NCBI GenBank assembly: GCA_024693715.1 | Contig: JAILKS010000048.1 | Coordinates: forward strand, 1-64,000 | Source of the DNA: Treponema sp. | Lineage (GTDB): Bacteria; Spirochaetota; Spirochaetia; Treponematales; Treponemataceae | Direction of reading: 5' to 3' | DNA: 64,000 nucleotides | Part shown: positions 7,913 to 15,646 of the stretch, piece after piece | Layout of the letters: each line of letters begins with the position of its first letter | How positions within the stretch are numbered: the first letter of the stretch is position 1 | Translations under genes and position numbers: made by a program | Notes under the pieces: model-generated | What the model saw: the letters and a program-made list of their open reading frames with translations, nothing else | What the model was told of the DNA's origin: nothing | The model's database searches: none

Positions 7913-8923
7913 TTATTTTATTATTTCTGGATTAATAACACCATCATAACTTTGAGGAAGCTTAATGTTTTTATTTGAAGGAAACATCCATTGTGTTTGT
8001 GCTATTAATTTCTGTGCATCTTCGCTTACAAGAAATTCTACAAGCTTTTTTGCACCTTCTTTATTTTTTGCCTTATTAAGAACAGCTGCACCTTCTACCT
8101 GCATTAAATGACCTTCGTCGAATGCGAGCGCCTTATATCTGTCTGTTTTATCATATTCCACATGATACGGTTCACTGGTCGTATAACTTATAACTAATGG
8201 TGCTTCGCCTTCTGTAAACATTCCATATCCTACACTCCAGCTTGGCGCAGTTGTAAGAATATTAGGATTAAGACGATTCATATAATCATCTGCCTTATCT
8301 CCATAAACCTTTTCGACCCATTTTTTAAAACCAAGCCCCGGTGTACTTGTTCTATAATCCATCAATATGATTTTTTTCTTATAGATGCTTTTTGTTAAAT
8401 CTTCAAAGTTTTTTGGAGCAGGAAGACCGCTTTGTGTATCGAACATAAAAGCGAAAGGACTGTAATCATAAGGGATAATATAAATATCATCATTCTCATT
8501 AATCTGTTCTAAAAGTCCATCCTTCAAATCCATTTTTGGTTTCCATTTCAAAAGGATTTTACTTTCAATTGCCTGTTCATAAATACTGTTATCCAGACCG
8601 ATTAAAACATCTGCATAAGGATCATCTTTTTCGAGAAGTGCCTTTGATAAAATCTGTCCGCCGTCGCCGCAATCTGCATATTCAACAGTAAGTCCTGTCT
8701 TTTCTTTAAAAAGACGGGCAACCTCAGGACCGGCACCCCATTCACCGCTAAAAGAATTGTAAGTATATACAATTACTTTTTCCAGTCTGTTATCCTTGCC
8801 TTTACAGCCGATTAAAGCTGTAAGTACAACCATTCCTGCAATCAATGCAAGACAATTTAAAAATTTTAAATTGATTTTGTGCCATTCAGAACCGAATGAC
8901 ACTTTGTGAAGTGATTCTTTCAT
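7913..8923 (-). CDS. thiB: Thiamine-binding lipoprotein of the ABC importer
   Basis: This is a 337-residue TbpA/ThiB-type periplasmic solute-binding protein: VIVYTYNSFSGEWGAGPEVA, a GDGGQILSK segment and DVLIGLDNSIYEQA are family features. The ATG at 8923 is chosen because GGAGGA lies just upstream and inside the riboswitch end. A frame extension to 8986 would be translated riboswitch. The long N-terminus ends in a lipobox LIGC at about residue 40, so it is probably membrane-anchored. Expression should fall when TPP is plentiful. Confidence 0.93.
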   Translation of the reverse strand: MKESLHKVSFGSEWHKINLKFLNCLALIAGMVVLTALIGCKGKDNRLEKVIVYTYNSFSGEWGAGPEVARLFKEKTGLTVEYADCGDGGQILSKALLEKDDPYADVLIGLDNSIYEQAIESKILLKWKPKMDLKDGLLEQINENDDIYIIPYDYSPFAFMFDTQSGLPAPKNFEDLTKSIYKKKIILMDYRTSTPGLGFKKWVEKVYGDKADDYMNRLNPNILTTAPSWSVGYGMFTEGEAPLVISYTTSEPYHVEYDKTDRYKALAFDEGHLMQVEGAAVLNKAKNKEGAKKLVEFLVSEDAQKLIAQTQWMFPSNKNIKLPQSYDGVINPEIIK

Positions 8924-8927
8924 TCTT

Positions 8928-9025
8928 TCCTCCGCCAGAATTACCCGGATCAGGTTCAAGGGTATAATCTCAGCCGGTAACCACAATTTGTTAACAACAA
9001 TAAATGGATTTATACCAGCACCCCG
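8928..9025 (-). ncRNA. TPP riboswitch (THI element)
   Basis: On the minus strand the conserved blocks occur in order: GGGGTGCTGG, CTGAGA, ACCCTTGAACCTGATC, then GGTAAT and GGCGGAGG. The 3' arm of the closing helix contains the thiB Shine-Dalgarno bases, and no terminator lies between aptamer and ATG. TPP binding most likely hides the ribosome site, so control is translational. Confidence 0.96.
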
Positions 9026-9039
9026 TTTTTATTTTTCGT

Positions 9040-9068
9040 ATTATAAAAAAAAAGGGAAGTTTTTGCAA
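9040..9068 (-). promoter_or_regulatory. Promoter of the thiamine operon, inside the upstream terminator
   Basis: On the minus strand TTGCAA (9063-9068), 17-base spacer, TATAAT (9040-9045). Transcription would start near 9033, a few bases before the aptamer. The -35 lies in the loop and right arm of the hairpin at 9050-9078. Confidence 0.75.
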
Positions 9069-9078
9069 CTTCCCTTTT
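9050..9078 (-). terminator. Intrinsic terminator of the 9106 outer-membrane gene
   Basis: An 11-bp stem AAAAGGGAAGT/ACTTCCCTTTT with a 7-base loop is followed on the minus strand by a run of Ts. It lies 28 bases after the stop of the 9106-9813 gene. Confidence 0.85.
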
Positions 9079-9105
9079 CAGATAAATTATTATTCTAATC
9101 AAGCA

Positions 9106-9813
9106 TTAGAAGAATTTCCATTCAATACCGAGTCCACCGTAAAGTGAATTTCGTTTGAATTCAATTCCAGGTCCTTCAACTTCTGTATCCTGACCTGCAA
9201 ACTGAACAGGATACTTTCTTGTTGTTTCATTGAAGTTTCCGATATAACGTGCACTGGCAACAATACCAAGATTGTTTGTAAAGTAGAATTTAACGTCTAC
9301 ACCTGCAACAAAACCAACTTCGAATGTTTTTCCGTCGTAAGTTTCCTTTACCTTATCTTTGATTGTCTTCAAATCTGTAGAAGGTTCCATAGCAAATGAG
9401 AAGTTTGCACCAAGTCCAAATCCAATTGTCAACTTCCAGCAGTCAAGATTCATCCATGCCATAAGAGGAACATCAATAAGCCACTGATCAAAATCAGTCT
9501 TCTTGATTTCTTCATCTGTATGACCTGCAGAATCCCATGTTACCTTATCACCAGTGAACTGAATTGTTCCTTTCAAAACATTTACTTCTGCCTGAATACC
9601 AAGACCACCAAATAAAGCAAAGTTTCCATAAACACCAAAACCAGCATCCATTTCAGTATTAACATTAAGACCCTTTATTTCTTCACTTGCTGTTCCCCAG
9701 TCATTATCAAATGTTTTTCCAAGAATTCCTCTTGCACCAATTTCAAAATCAAGCGCAAATGTTGCACTTACCAGCATAACGGCTGCTATAGCCATTGAAA
9801 TAATCTTTTTCAT
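9106..9813 (-). CDS. Outer-membrane beta-barrel protein, small porin-like
   Basis: The 235-residue protein has a signal peptide (about 1-20, ending TFA before LDFEIGARG). Alternating hydrophobic strands follow, such as GFGVYGNFALFGGLGIQAEV and KLTIGFGLGANFSF, and it ends with an aromatic residue (IEWKFF), as barrel proteins do for assembly. This suggests an eight-strand barrel of the OmpA/OmpX size class. Cargo or ligand is unknown. It has its own promoter with a palindrome and its own terminator, so it is monocistronic. AGGAG precedes the ATG. Confidence 0.8.
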   Translation of the reverse strand: MKKIISMAIAAVMLVSATFALDFEIGARGILGKTFDNDWGTASEEIKGLNVNTEMDAGFGVYGNFALFGGLGIQAEVNVLKGTIQFTGDKVTWDSAGHTDEEIKKTDFDQWLIDVPLMAWMNLDCWKLTIGFGLGANFSFAMEPSTDLKTIKDKVKETYDGKTFEVGFVAGVDVKFYFTNNLGIVASARYIGNFNETTRKYPVQFAGQDTEVEGPGIEFKRNSLYGGLGIEWKFF

Positions 9814-9845
9814 AGTTATCTTCTCCTTACAAAAAGATTAATTTA

Positions 9846-9874
9846 ATTATATGAACAACAACGTTGTTTTTACA
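9846..9874 (-). promoter_or_regulatory. Promoter with operator-like palindrome for the 9106 gene
   Basis: On the minus strand TGTAAA (9869-9874), 17-base spacer, TATAAT (9846-9851). The spacer holds a perfect 12-bp palindrome AACAACGTTGTT (9857-9868), a position where a bound dimeric regulator would block RNA polymerase. Confidence 0.5.
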
Positions 9875-9939
9875 TTTTAATATAAATGCACATTCAAAAT
9901 ATAAGAAAAATCTTTGAAAAGTATAAGACTTCTCTTATA

Positions 9940-10548
9940 TTACTTATTATTAATCACTTTTTCGATAGCGTCAAGTAATTCTGAATATTCTGTAAAAGCA
10001 GGATACTGCGGATAATCCTTAATAATCTGCGGTGTAGAACGGAATAAAAAGCCTGCTTTAGATGCCTGAATCATTCCAAGATCATTAAAGCTGTCGCCGC
10101 TTGCAATTGTTTCATATCCGATTGATTGAAGTGCCTTTACAGTAGTAAGCTTGCTTTTTTCACAACGCATCTTATAACCGGTAATCTCTCCATTTTCACC
10201 AACCTCAAGTGAGTTACAGAAGATTGTAGGCATGCCAAGCTTTTCCATCAATGGAGCAGCAAACTGTTCGAAAGTATCACTCAAAATAATTGTCTGACAT
10301 TTTTTCCTGAGTGAATCAAGAAATTCCTTTGCTCCCGGAAGAGGATCTATTTTTTTGATAGTATCTTGAATTTCCTTTAATCCAAGACCATGCTCTTTTA
10401 AAATATTGATGCGGTATTTCATGAGTTTATCATAATCAGGCTCATCTCTTGTGGTTCTTCTCAATTCAGGAATACCGACGGTATCTGCAAAAGCAATCCA
10501 GATTTCAGGAACTAAAACACCTTCAAGATCAAGACAAGTAATAATCAT
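9940..10548 (-). CDS. thrH: Phosphoserine phosphatase / phosphoserine:homoserine phosphotransferase
   Basis: This is a HAD-superfamily enzyme of 202 residues, the usual ThrH length. Motif I is DLEGVLVPE (Asp7 nucleophile), motif II ILSDTFEQF (about 108-116) and the C-terminal motif GDSFNDLGM (about 157-165). ThrH releases phosphate from phosphoserine and can move it to homoserine, feeding serine and threonine synthesis. It stands alone. TATGAT lies exactly 6 bases before the ATG. The only GGAG is too far away to serve, so the message may be leaderless. Confidence 0.92.
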   Translation of the reverse strand: MIITCLDLEGVLVPEIWIAFADTVGIPELRRTTRDEPDYDKLMKYRINILKEHGLGLKEIQDTIKKIDPLPGAKEFLDSLRKKCQTIILSDTFEQFAAPLMEKLGMPTIFCNSLEVGENGEITGYKMRCEKSKLTTVKALQSIGYETIASGDSFNDLGMIQASKAGFLFRSTPQIIKDYPQYPAFTEYSELLDAIEKVINNK

Positions 10549-10554
10549 TTTTTT

Positions 10555-10560
10555 ATCATA
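10555..10560 (-). promoter_or_regulatory. -10 element 6 bases before thrH ATG
   Basis: TATGAT on the minus strand with six As before the ATG. The expected transcript start falls on the start codon. Confidence 0.45.
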
Positions 10561-10601
10561 TCTCCATATGCATAAAGTATAAAATTACAATAGTATATTT
10601 A

Positions 10602-10630
10602 TTGAAATGTGTCAAAGAAATAATTAAAAT
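10602..10630 (+). promoter_or_regulatory. Promoter of the deacetylase-tsaD operon
   Basis: TTGAAA (10602-10607), 17-base spacer, TAAAAT (10625-10630). The ATG is 8 bases further on and no Shine-Dalgarno sequence fits between, so the mRNA would have a leader of about two bases or none. Confidence 0.6.
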
Positions 10631-10638
10631 AGAACCAT

Positions 10639-11763
10639 ATGATAACTAAAAGACGCACAACAAAAAGACCTGCAAAACGTTCAACTAAAAAATTTTATAT
10701 TCCTCCATTCAAGGGCATTCTTCTTACAGCCGCTATATTTGCAGTTTGCGCAATGCTGCTTCTTCTTGCAAAATTACCAGGTGATAAAAAAACTCCGGAA
10801 ACAGAACAGGTTTCGATTACACAAAGATTTAAAGATAATAATAAAACAACCTCTGAGCCTTCAAAAAAAACATCGAAACCGGAAACAATAAAACAGGAAA
10901 AGCCTGAAATAAAAACTGAACCAGAAAAAATGGTTCAAAAACCACAGCCGGAAAAACCGGTTCAACAAAAACCTTCAACCGAAAAACCAAAGCCTCAGGA
11001 GCCAAAACCACAAAAGCCTGAAGCAGTCCAAAAGCCTGTAGAAACAAAACCAACAGAAAAATCTTTTGATTTTCCACAGGCAGTAAATAATGCACAGCTT
11101 ATTTTTGTTTTTGATGATGGCGGACAGAATCTTTCGCAGTTAGATAAATTTCTTGTTCTTCCGTTTCCAATTACAGTTGCAGTTATGCCCGGTTTAAAGG
11201 ATTCTGCCGGAGCCGCATATAAAGTCAGAAAATCAGGAAATGAAGTAATTCTTCACCAGCCGATGCAATCAATTGATTTAAATATTAATCCGGGCCCTGG
11301 TGCAATCACTCCTGATATGGATACCGAACAGATAAAAGCAATCCTATTTAAAAATATTCAGGAAATTGGTCCTATACAAGGGATGAACAATCATGAAGGT
11401 TCTTTAATAACGGCTGATGCAGAAAAAATGGAAACAATTTTAAAATTCGCATCAGATAATGAGCTTTATTTTCTTGATTCAAGGACAAATGTTAAAACTC
11501 AGGTTCCGTATGTAAGTCAGCAGCTTGGATTTTCATGGTACGAACGGAACATATTTCTCGACAATACGAAAACAAAAGAAAATGCCCTTGCAGAATTAAA
11601 AAAGGGATTAAATCTTGCAAATAAAAACGGTTTTGTTATAATGATTGGACATATCTGGTCTGCAGATTTTCTTCCTGCTTTTTTAAATGAAGCTTATCCT
11701 GAATTAAAGGCAAAAGGATATACATTTTCTGTAGTTTCAAAATCTAAAGGTAAAAAGCGATGA
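10639..11763 (+). CDS. Divergent polysaccharide deacetylase (YibQ/DUF610 type)
   Basis: The 374-residue protein has a basic N-terminus, one membrane segment (about 24-45) and a Lys/Pro/Glu-rich linker (about 70-145) that would cross peptidoglycan. A catalytic domain follows. The NodB-like metal site is suggested by FDDGG (about 157), LHQPM (about 202) and NNHEGS (about 250). The family is thought to act on cell-envelope polysaccharide, but substrates are unproven. Its stop overlaps the tsaD start (ATGA), so translation is coupled. No ribosome site precedes its own ATG. Confidence 0.85.
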   Translation: MITKRRTTKRPAKRSTKKFYIPPFKGILLTAAIFAVCAMLLLLAKLPGDKKTPETEQVSITQRFKDNNKTTSEPSKKTSKPETIKQEKPEIKTEPEKMVQKPQPEKPVQQKPSTEKPKPQEPKPQKPEAVQKPVETKPTEKSFDFPQAVNNAQLIFVFDDGGQNLSQLDKFLVLPFPITVAVMPGLKDSAGAAYKVRKSGNEVILHQPMQSIDLNINPGPGAITPDMDTEQIKAILFKNIQEIGPIQGMNNHEGSLITADAEKMETILKFASDNELYFLDSRTNVKTQVPYVSQQLGFSWYERNIFLDNTKTKENALAELKKGLNLANKNGFVIMIGHIWSADFLPAFLNEAYPELKAKGYTFSVVSKSKGKKR

Positions 11764-12788
11764 AAATTTTAGGAATAGAAAGCAGCTGTGATGAAACAGC
11801 CTGTGCAATCGTAGAAGATGGAAAAACAATTTTAAGCAATGTAGTTGCAACTCAAATTCCTTTTCATAAAATTTATAAAGGAGTTGTTCCTGAAATTGCA
11901 AGCCGTAAGCATGCAGAATGGATTTATCCTGTAGTTAAACAGGCGTTAAAAGAAGCAAATCTTACCATGGACGATATTGATGCAATTGCCGCAACAAACA
12001 GACCTGGTTTAATGGGCTCTCTTCTGGTAGGATTCACCTTTGCAAAAACACTTGCATGGATTAAAAAAAAGCCTTTCATCGCAATAAATCATATGCTTGG
12101 TCATCTTTATGCGTCACAGCTTGAAACAACTGTTGAATATCCCTTCCTCGGACTTTTAGTGAGCGGTGGTCATAGTATAATCTGCAAGGTAAATAATTTT
12201 GATGATCTTGAAATACTTGGAACAACCGTCGACGATTCGGTAGGAGAAGCCTTCGACAAGGTAGCAAAATTCTACGGACTTGGTTATCCAGGTGGCGTAA
12301 TAATTGATAAACTTGCAAAAGAAGGAAATCCAAAGGCGGCAAGCTTTCCTGTTCCTAAATTAGATGAAAAAGAACATAAATATGATGTTTCGTTCAGCGG
12401 ATTAAAAACTGCTGTAATTCATCAGTGCGATTTATTCTGGAACGAAGGCTTTGAACACTCAAAAGAAAATATGTGTGCCGCTTTTCAGGAAACAGCTGTC
12501 AAAACTCTTGTAAACAAGCTTCTTCTTGCAGCCGATGACACTGGTTTAAAAACTGTAGTTTGCGGTGGAGGAGTTGCTGCAAATTCACGCTTACGTGAAA
12601 TGCTTGCCGAAAGAAAAGACTTAAACTGTATTTTCCCCCCTCTCAAGCTGTGCGGCGATAATGGAGCGATGATTGCAGGTGTTGCATATCATTTTCTGAA
12701 GCGCGGTGATACATCTCCATGGAATACAACAACCTGTGCAAGAATCCCGCAGTTTAAACGAGGTCTTGCTCAGGTCCAGGGAAGATAA
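11760..12788 (+). CDS. tsaD: tRNA N6-threonylcarbamoyladenosine transferase subunit
   Basis: TsaD puts the threonylcarbamoyl group on A37 of ANN-decoding tRNAs, together with TsaB and TsaE. The 342-residue product has the Kae1/Gcp signatures GIESSCDETACAIV (about 4-17) and the metal-binding NHMLGHLYA (histidines near 110 and 114). It also has the nucleotide-site SGGHS and, near the C-terminus, CGDNGAMIA. Length and motifs are normal. It overlaps the deacetylase stop by four bases and ends one base before the convergent patatin gene ends. Confidence 0.97.
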   Translation: MKILGIESSCDETACAIVEDGKTILSNVVATQIPFHKIYKGVVPEIASRKHAEWIYPVVKQALKEANLTMDDIDAIAATNRPGLMGSLLVGFTFAKTLAWIKKKPFIAINHMLGHLYASQLETTVEYPFLGLLVSGGHSIICKVNNFDDLEILGTTVDDSVGEAFDKVAKFYGLGYPGGVIIDKLAKEGNPKAASFPVPKLDEKEHKYDVSFSGLKTAVIHQCDLFWNEGFEHSKENMCAAFQETAVKTLVNKLLLAADDTGLKTVVCGGGVAANSRLREMLAERKDLNCIFPPLKLCGDNGAMIAGVAYHFLKRGDTSPWNTTTCARIPQFKRGLAQVQGR

Positions 12789-12789
12789 A

Positions 12790-14760
12790 TTACATTCTGT
12801 TCTGCAGGGCAAAATATGCAAAGAACTTATTGCCTGTAAAATCCCAGCCGCAGCCGGTTTCCAGAGCGTAAGTACAAAGCCCAACCAGAGAAAGCTCGCC
12901 CCGTACAAATCCACCGGTACAATAATTTGTTGCACTATCGTATGCAAAATCAAAAAATGCTCCGGCCTTTATCTTTCGTAAAATCACAAGCTCTGCAAAA
13001 GAAATATCAGGGTCCGTATTAAGATAGAAAAGTTCAGTAGAAGCAGAAGTTGTTATATTATTTGCATTTCTTGAAGAATCACCCCTGTAAAAATCAGAAT
13101 TGAAAAGTCGTGTAACAGGAGCTTGTTCTTTATTTACATTTGCAAAAGCATAACGGGCATTTGCCTTTTGTCCAAAACCGAAATTCTTGAAATTCACAGA
13201 TGTCTGGAATTCTGCTCCCGTTCCAAACGAAGCACTGGCAAAATCATTACCGCTTGCAAACATAAACGGTTTAAAGTATATATATGAGAAATTGTTGAAG
13301 CCCTGTTCAATTTTTGTTCCGGTCGTAAACATAATCTGTTCTGTTTTGAATTTTTCGTCTGTTTTCCATTCGCCGGTAATAAACAGCTCCTTTATGCAAT
13401 ATGGCAAGAAAGATGGAGTTGTACTTATATCACCCGCAAGATAAAAACTATCCGGTCTGCATTTATCAAAACAAAATGAATATGAAGCAAACAAGGTAAA
13501 ATCAAAAAGCATTGACGGATTTATATTAAAAAGTACATCGGTAGAAAAAGTATCTTTACCGAAAGGATAGTTAAGTCCTGCCCTCAAAAAAGTTTTTGGT
13601 GTATCTAAAAAAGCATAAGCAGAAATACCAATGTCTTCATAAAGGAAGAAATCAGGAAAATCAACAACCGGAAAAACTGGCCATATTTTTAAACCAAAAT
13701 AATTTTCACTTATCGGAACCGGTTCACCCTTTCTGATTCTGAATATTTCTTTTTCAACAAGCTCATCTGTAACTGCTCGAATTTCCTTCAGATTCTTTTT
13801 ACCGTGCGGACATTTTAATAAAACATCCATTACATCATAAGCAGATTTATATCCTGCCTCTGCAATTTCATCAACTTTTTCAAAAGCCATGAACGAAAAA
13901 TGTTCTACATCATTTCTTACAATAACCGGTTTAAGATTCTTGATATCTGTAACAGCGACTCTTTCTTTTCCGATAGACATTGTTCTGTTCAGAATTACAA
14001 TCATACTGTTGTAATTTACTTCCTTATCATAAAATGCAGTAGAAACAATTAAATTTGATGAAAAGCTTCGTGCAACCTTTAATCCCGCTATATCAATTGC
14101 ACCGCTATCAAGAAGCTTTACCGGAGTTCCATCCTTAAGCTTATAATTTACCGGCTCCATAAAAGCAGACATCGCAAACGCCGCACACATAATTTTTGCA
14201 AAATCACCCTCTGCATGCCAGATTTGTCGTTTAGTATACACATCCTCCGTTAAAATAAGAACAGGTATTTTACAATCCTTAAGATTATGACTTTCTTCGC
14301 CAAGCAGCTGATTCAATAATGCTTCAAATTTCCTTACAGAAAGAAGTCCTCCCTTCATCGGGATAACCGGTTCAAAATACGATGTAAGATCCAGCTCTTT
14401 TACAATTTTCTGAATGCTGTCCGGAGAAAAACCATATGCATAAAGCATACCGATGATTGCTCCCATTGAATTGGCAACGATAAAATCAGGTACAATTCCA
14501 TTTTCTTCCATTGCCCTTAATGTACCGATATGACAGAACGCCCGTGCAGAACCGCCGCAAAGAACAAGACCTAAAGGTTCTCGCTTTTCTTCTTTTCTGA
14601 TTTTCTCAATTTTAGCAGAAAAATCATCTACTCCCTCTAAAACAGGGACATCCTGTAAAAATAATTTTGATTCAGGATCCAGCATAAGTTCATTGTTATT
14701 CTGTGCAAAACAAGAAAAAATAAATGTAAATAATAAAATAAATAAAATCGGCTTTTTCAT
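12790..14760 (-). CDS. Patatin-like phospholipase with C-terminal barrel-like domain
   Basis: The 656-residue exported protein has a signal peptide (about 1-19). The patatin domain follows (about 62-290) with oxyanion segment CGGSARAFCHIG (68-79) and nucleophile Ser98 in ANSMG. The dyad Asp is in LLDSGA (about 216). The usual nucleophile elbow is GxSxG; here the first glycine is Ala96. From about 360 on, amphipathic strands suggest an outer-membrane barrel, an arrangement like PlpD-type autotransported lipases, though the end (QNRM) is not the usual aromatic signal. Esterase activity is likely but unproven. No Shine-Dalgarno; TATACT lies 6 bases before the ATG. Confidence 0.82.
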   Translation of the reverse strand: MKKPILFILLFTFIFSCFAQNNNELMLDPESKLFLQDVPVLEGVDDFSAKIEKIRKEEKREPLGLVLCGGSARAFCHIGTLRAMEENGIVPDFIVANSMGAIIGMLYAYGFSPDSIQKIVKELDLTSYFEPVIPMKGGLLSVRKFEALLNQLLGEESHNLKDCKIPVLILTEDVYTKRQIWHAEGDFAKIMCAAFAMSAFMEPVNYKLKDGTPVKLLDSGAIDIAGLKVARSFSSNLIVSTAFYDKEVNYNSMIVILNRTMSIGKERVAVTDIKNLKPVIVRNDVEHFSFMAFEKVDEIAEAGYKSAYDVMDVLLKCPHGKKNLKEIRAVTDELVEKEIFRIRKGEPVPISENYFGLKIWPVFPVVDFPDFFLYEDIGISAYAFLDTPKTFLRAGLNYPFGKDTFSTDVLFNINPSMLFDFTLFASYSFCFDKCRPDSFYLAGDISTTPSFLPYCIKELFITGEWKTDEKFKTEQIMFTTGTKIEQGFNNFSYIYFKPFMFASGNDFASASFGTGAEFQTSVNFKNFGFGQKANARYAFANVNKEQAPVTRLFNSDFYRGDSSRNANNITTSASTELFYLNTDPDISFAELVILRKIKAGAFFDFAYDSATNYCTGGFVRGELSLVGLCTYALETGCGWDFTGNKFFAYFALQNRM

Positions 14761-14766
14761 AGTTTG

Positions 14767-14775
14767 AGTATATCA
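14767..14775 (-). promoter_or_regulatory. Extended -10 element 6 bases before the patatin ATG
   Basis: TGATATACT on the minus strand, which is TG-N-TATACT, followed by six bases and the ATG. An in-frame TGA just upstream rules out an earlier start. Confidence 0.5.
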
Positions 14776-14854
14776 TAAGATTAAAAATATAGAAATCCAT
14801 AATAATTTTTTTAAAAAACTTCCTGTTTTTATCTTTTAGAGCAATATTATATAT

Positions 14855-15646
14855 ATGAAAAAAATAAAAATCATATTGATGGTTTTAAGCTTTCTGTTTC
14901 TTGTTCAGTGTAAAAACACAATTTTTACAGACTGCATAACTTTTACACTGCCCCAATGGCCGCCAGAAGATTCATCCGTTTATCCGGAGCTTGCATTCTG
15001 GAAAATTACAATCTGCGCTGATAATAAAACTGTTGTAAAAAAGCATCTGCCGCAAACAAAAGAATTAGATTTCACAATAAAGAAAAATTCTCTTTTCTGC
15101 ATTACAGCTCTACCGATAACTTATATCGATAAAAACTATTGTTCGTTTTTCAACTGCGCAGGTGCTGTATATCCGTTTATGAAAAATCATTCAGATATAA
15201 TTTCTGTTACATGGGAACAGGGCTTTGCTGCAGCGGTAATCGAATCGCTTTACTGCGGCTCAACTCAAGCTTCTGATAAAGAAATGTTCCTCAAAAGCTT
15301 CAACTGGCCACGCTTTCTTGATGAAATTAATTGCAGGGAAAACTACAATCCGTGGCTTTGTGATAAAACCAGAATCATCACCGCAATTGCAGATAAAAAC
15401 TTTAATATAAATCTTTTGAATCAGAAAAATTTTACGATAAACTCTGATTTAATCCTTCCGGAAAGGCTCCTTTCGCAATATATCCCGGAAAATCAGAAAA
15501 TCCTTGAAACAGGACAAATTTGTGTTTCAAAACAGATGCAGAACTTTTTTTCTTCACAGAATCTGTGTATAATAATAAACGGAGATTCTGACAAAAACTA
15601 TTCGGCAGATTACATATTTATGCCGATATATATAGAAGACTTATGA
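14855..15646 (+). CDS. Lipoprotein of unknown function
   Basis: I do not recognise the family. The 263-residue product has a lipoprotein signal (KIILMVLSFLFLVQC, Cys19). The mature part is rich in Cys and aromatic residues, with no repeat or known catalytic motif seen. It is first in a tight same-strand run of four (lipoprotein, lipoprotein, barrel protein, radical SAM enzyme), and the next gene overlaps its stop. The two lipoproteins and the barrel protein may form one envelope assembly; this rests on gene order only. Confidence 0.75.
   Translation: MKKIKIILMVLSFLFLVQCKNTIFTDCITFTLPQWPPEDSSVYPELAFWKITICADNKTVVKKHLPQTKELDFTIKKNSLFCITALPITYIDKNYCSFFNCAGAVYPFMKNHSDIISVTWEQGFAAAVIESLYCGSTQASDKEMFLKSFNWPRFLDEINCRENYNPWLCDKTRIITAIADKNFNINLLNQKNFTINSDLILPERLLSQYIPENQKILETGQICVSKQMQNFFSSQNLCIIINGDSDKNYSADYIFMPIYIEDL

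Noticed and set aside
8924..8986. N-terminal extension of thiB (starting at 8986)
   Set aside because: These bases are the TPP aptamer. The ribosome site and the ATG at 8923 fit much better.
12076..12342. Several antisense frames of 60-180 codons across strongly coding genes (for example inside tsaD, at 21683-22213 and at 27642-28193)
   Set aside because: They lack ribosome sites and family-like sequence and lie wholly opposite well-supported genes.
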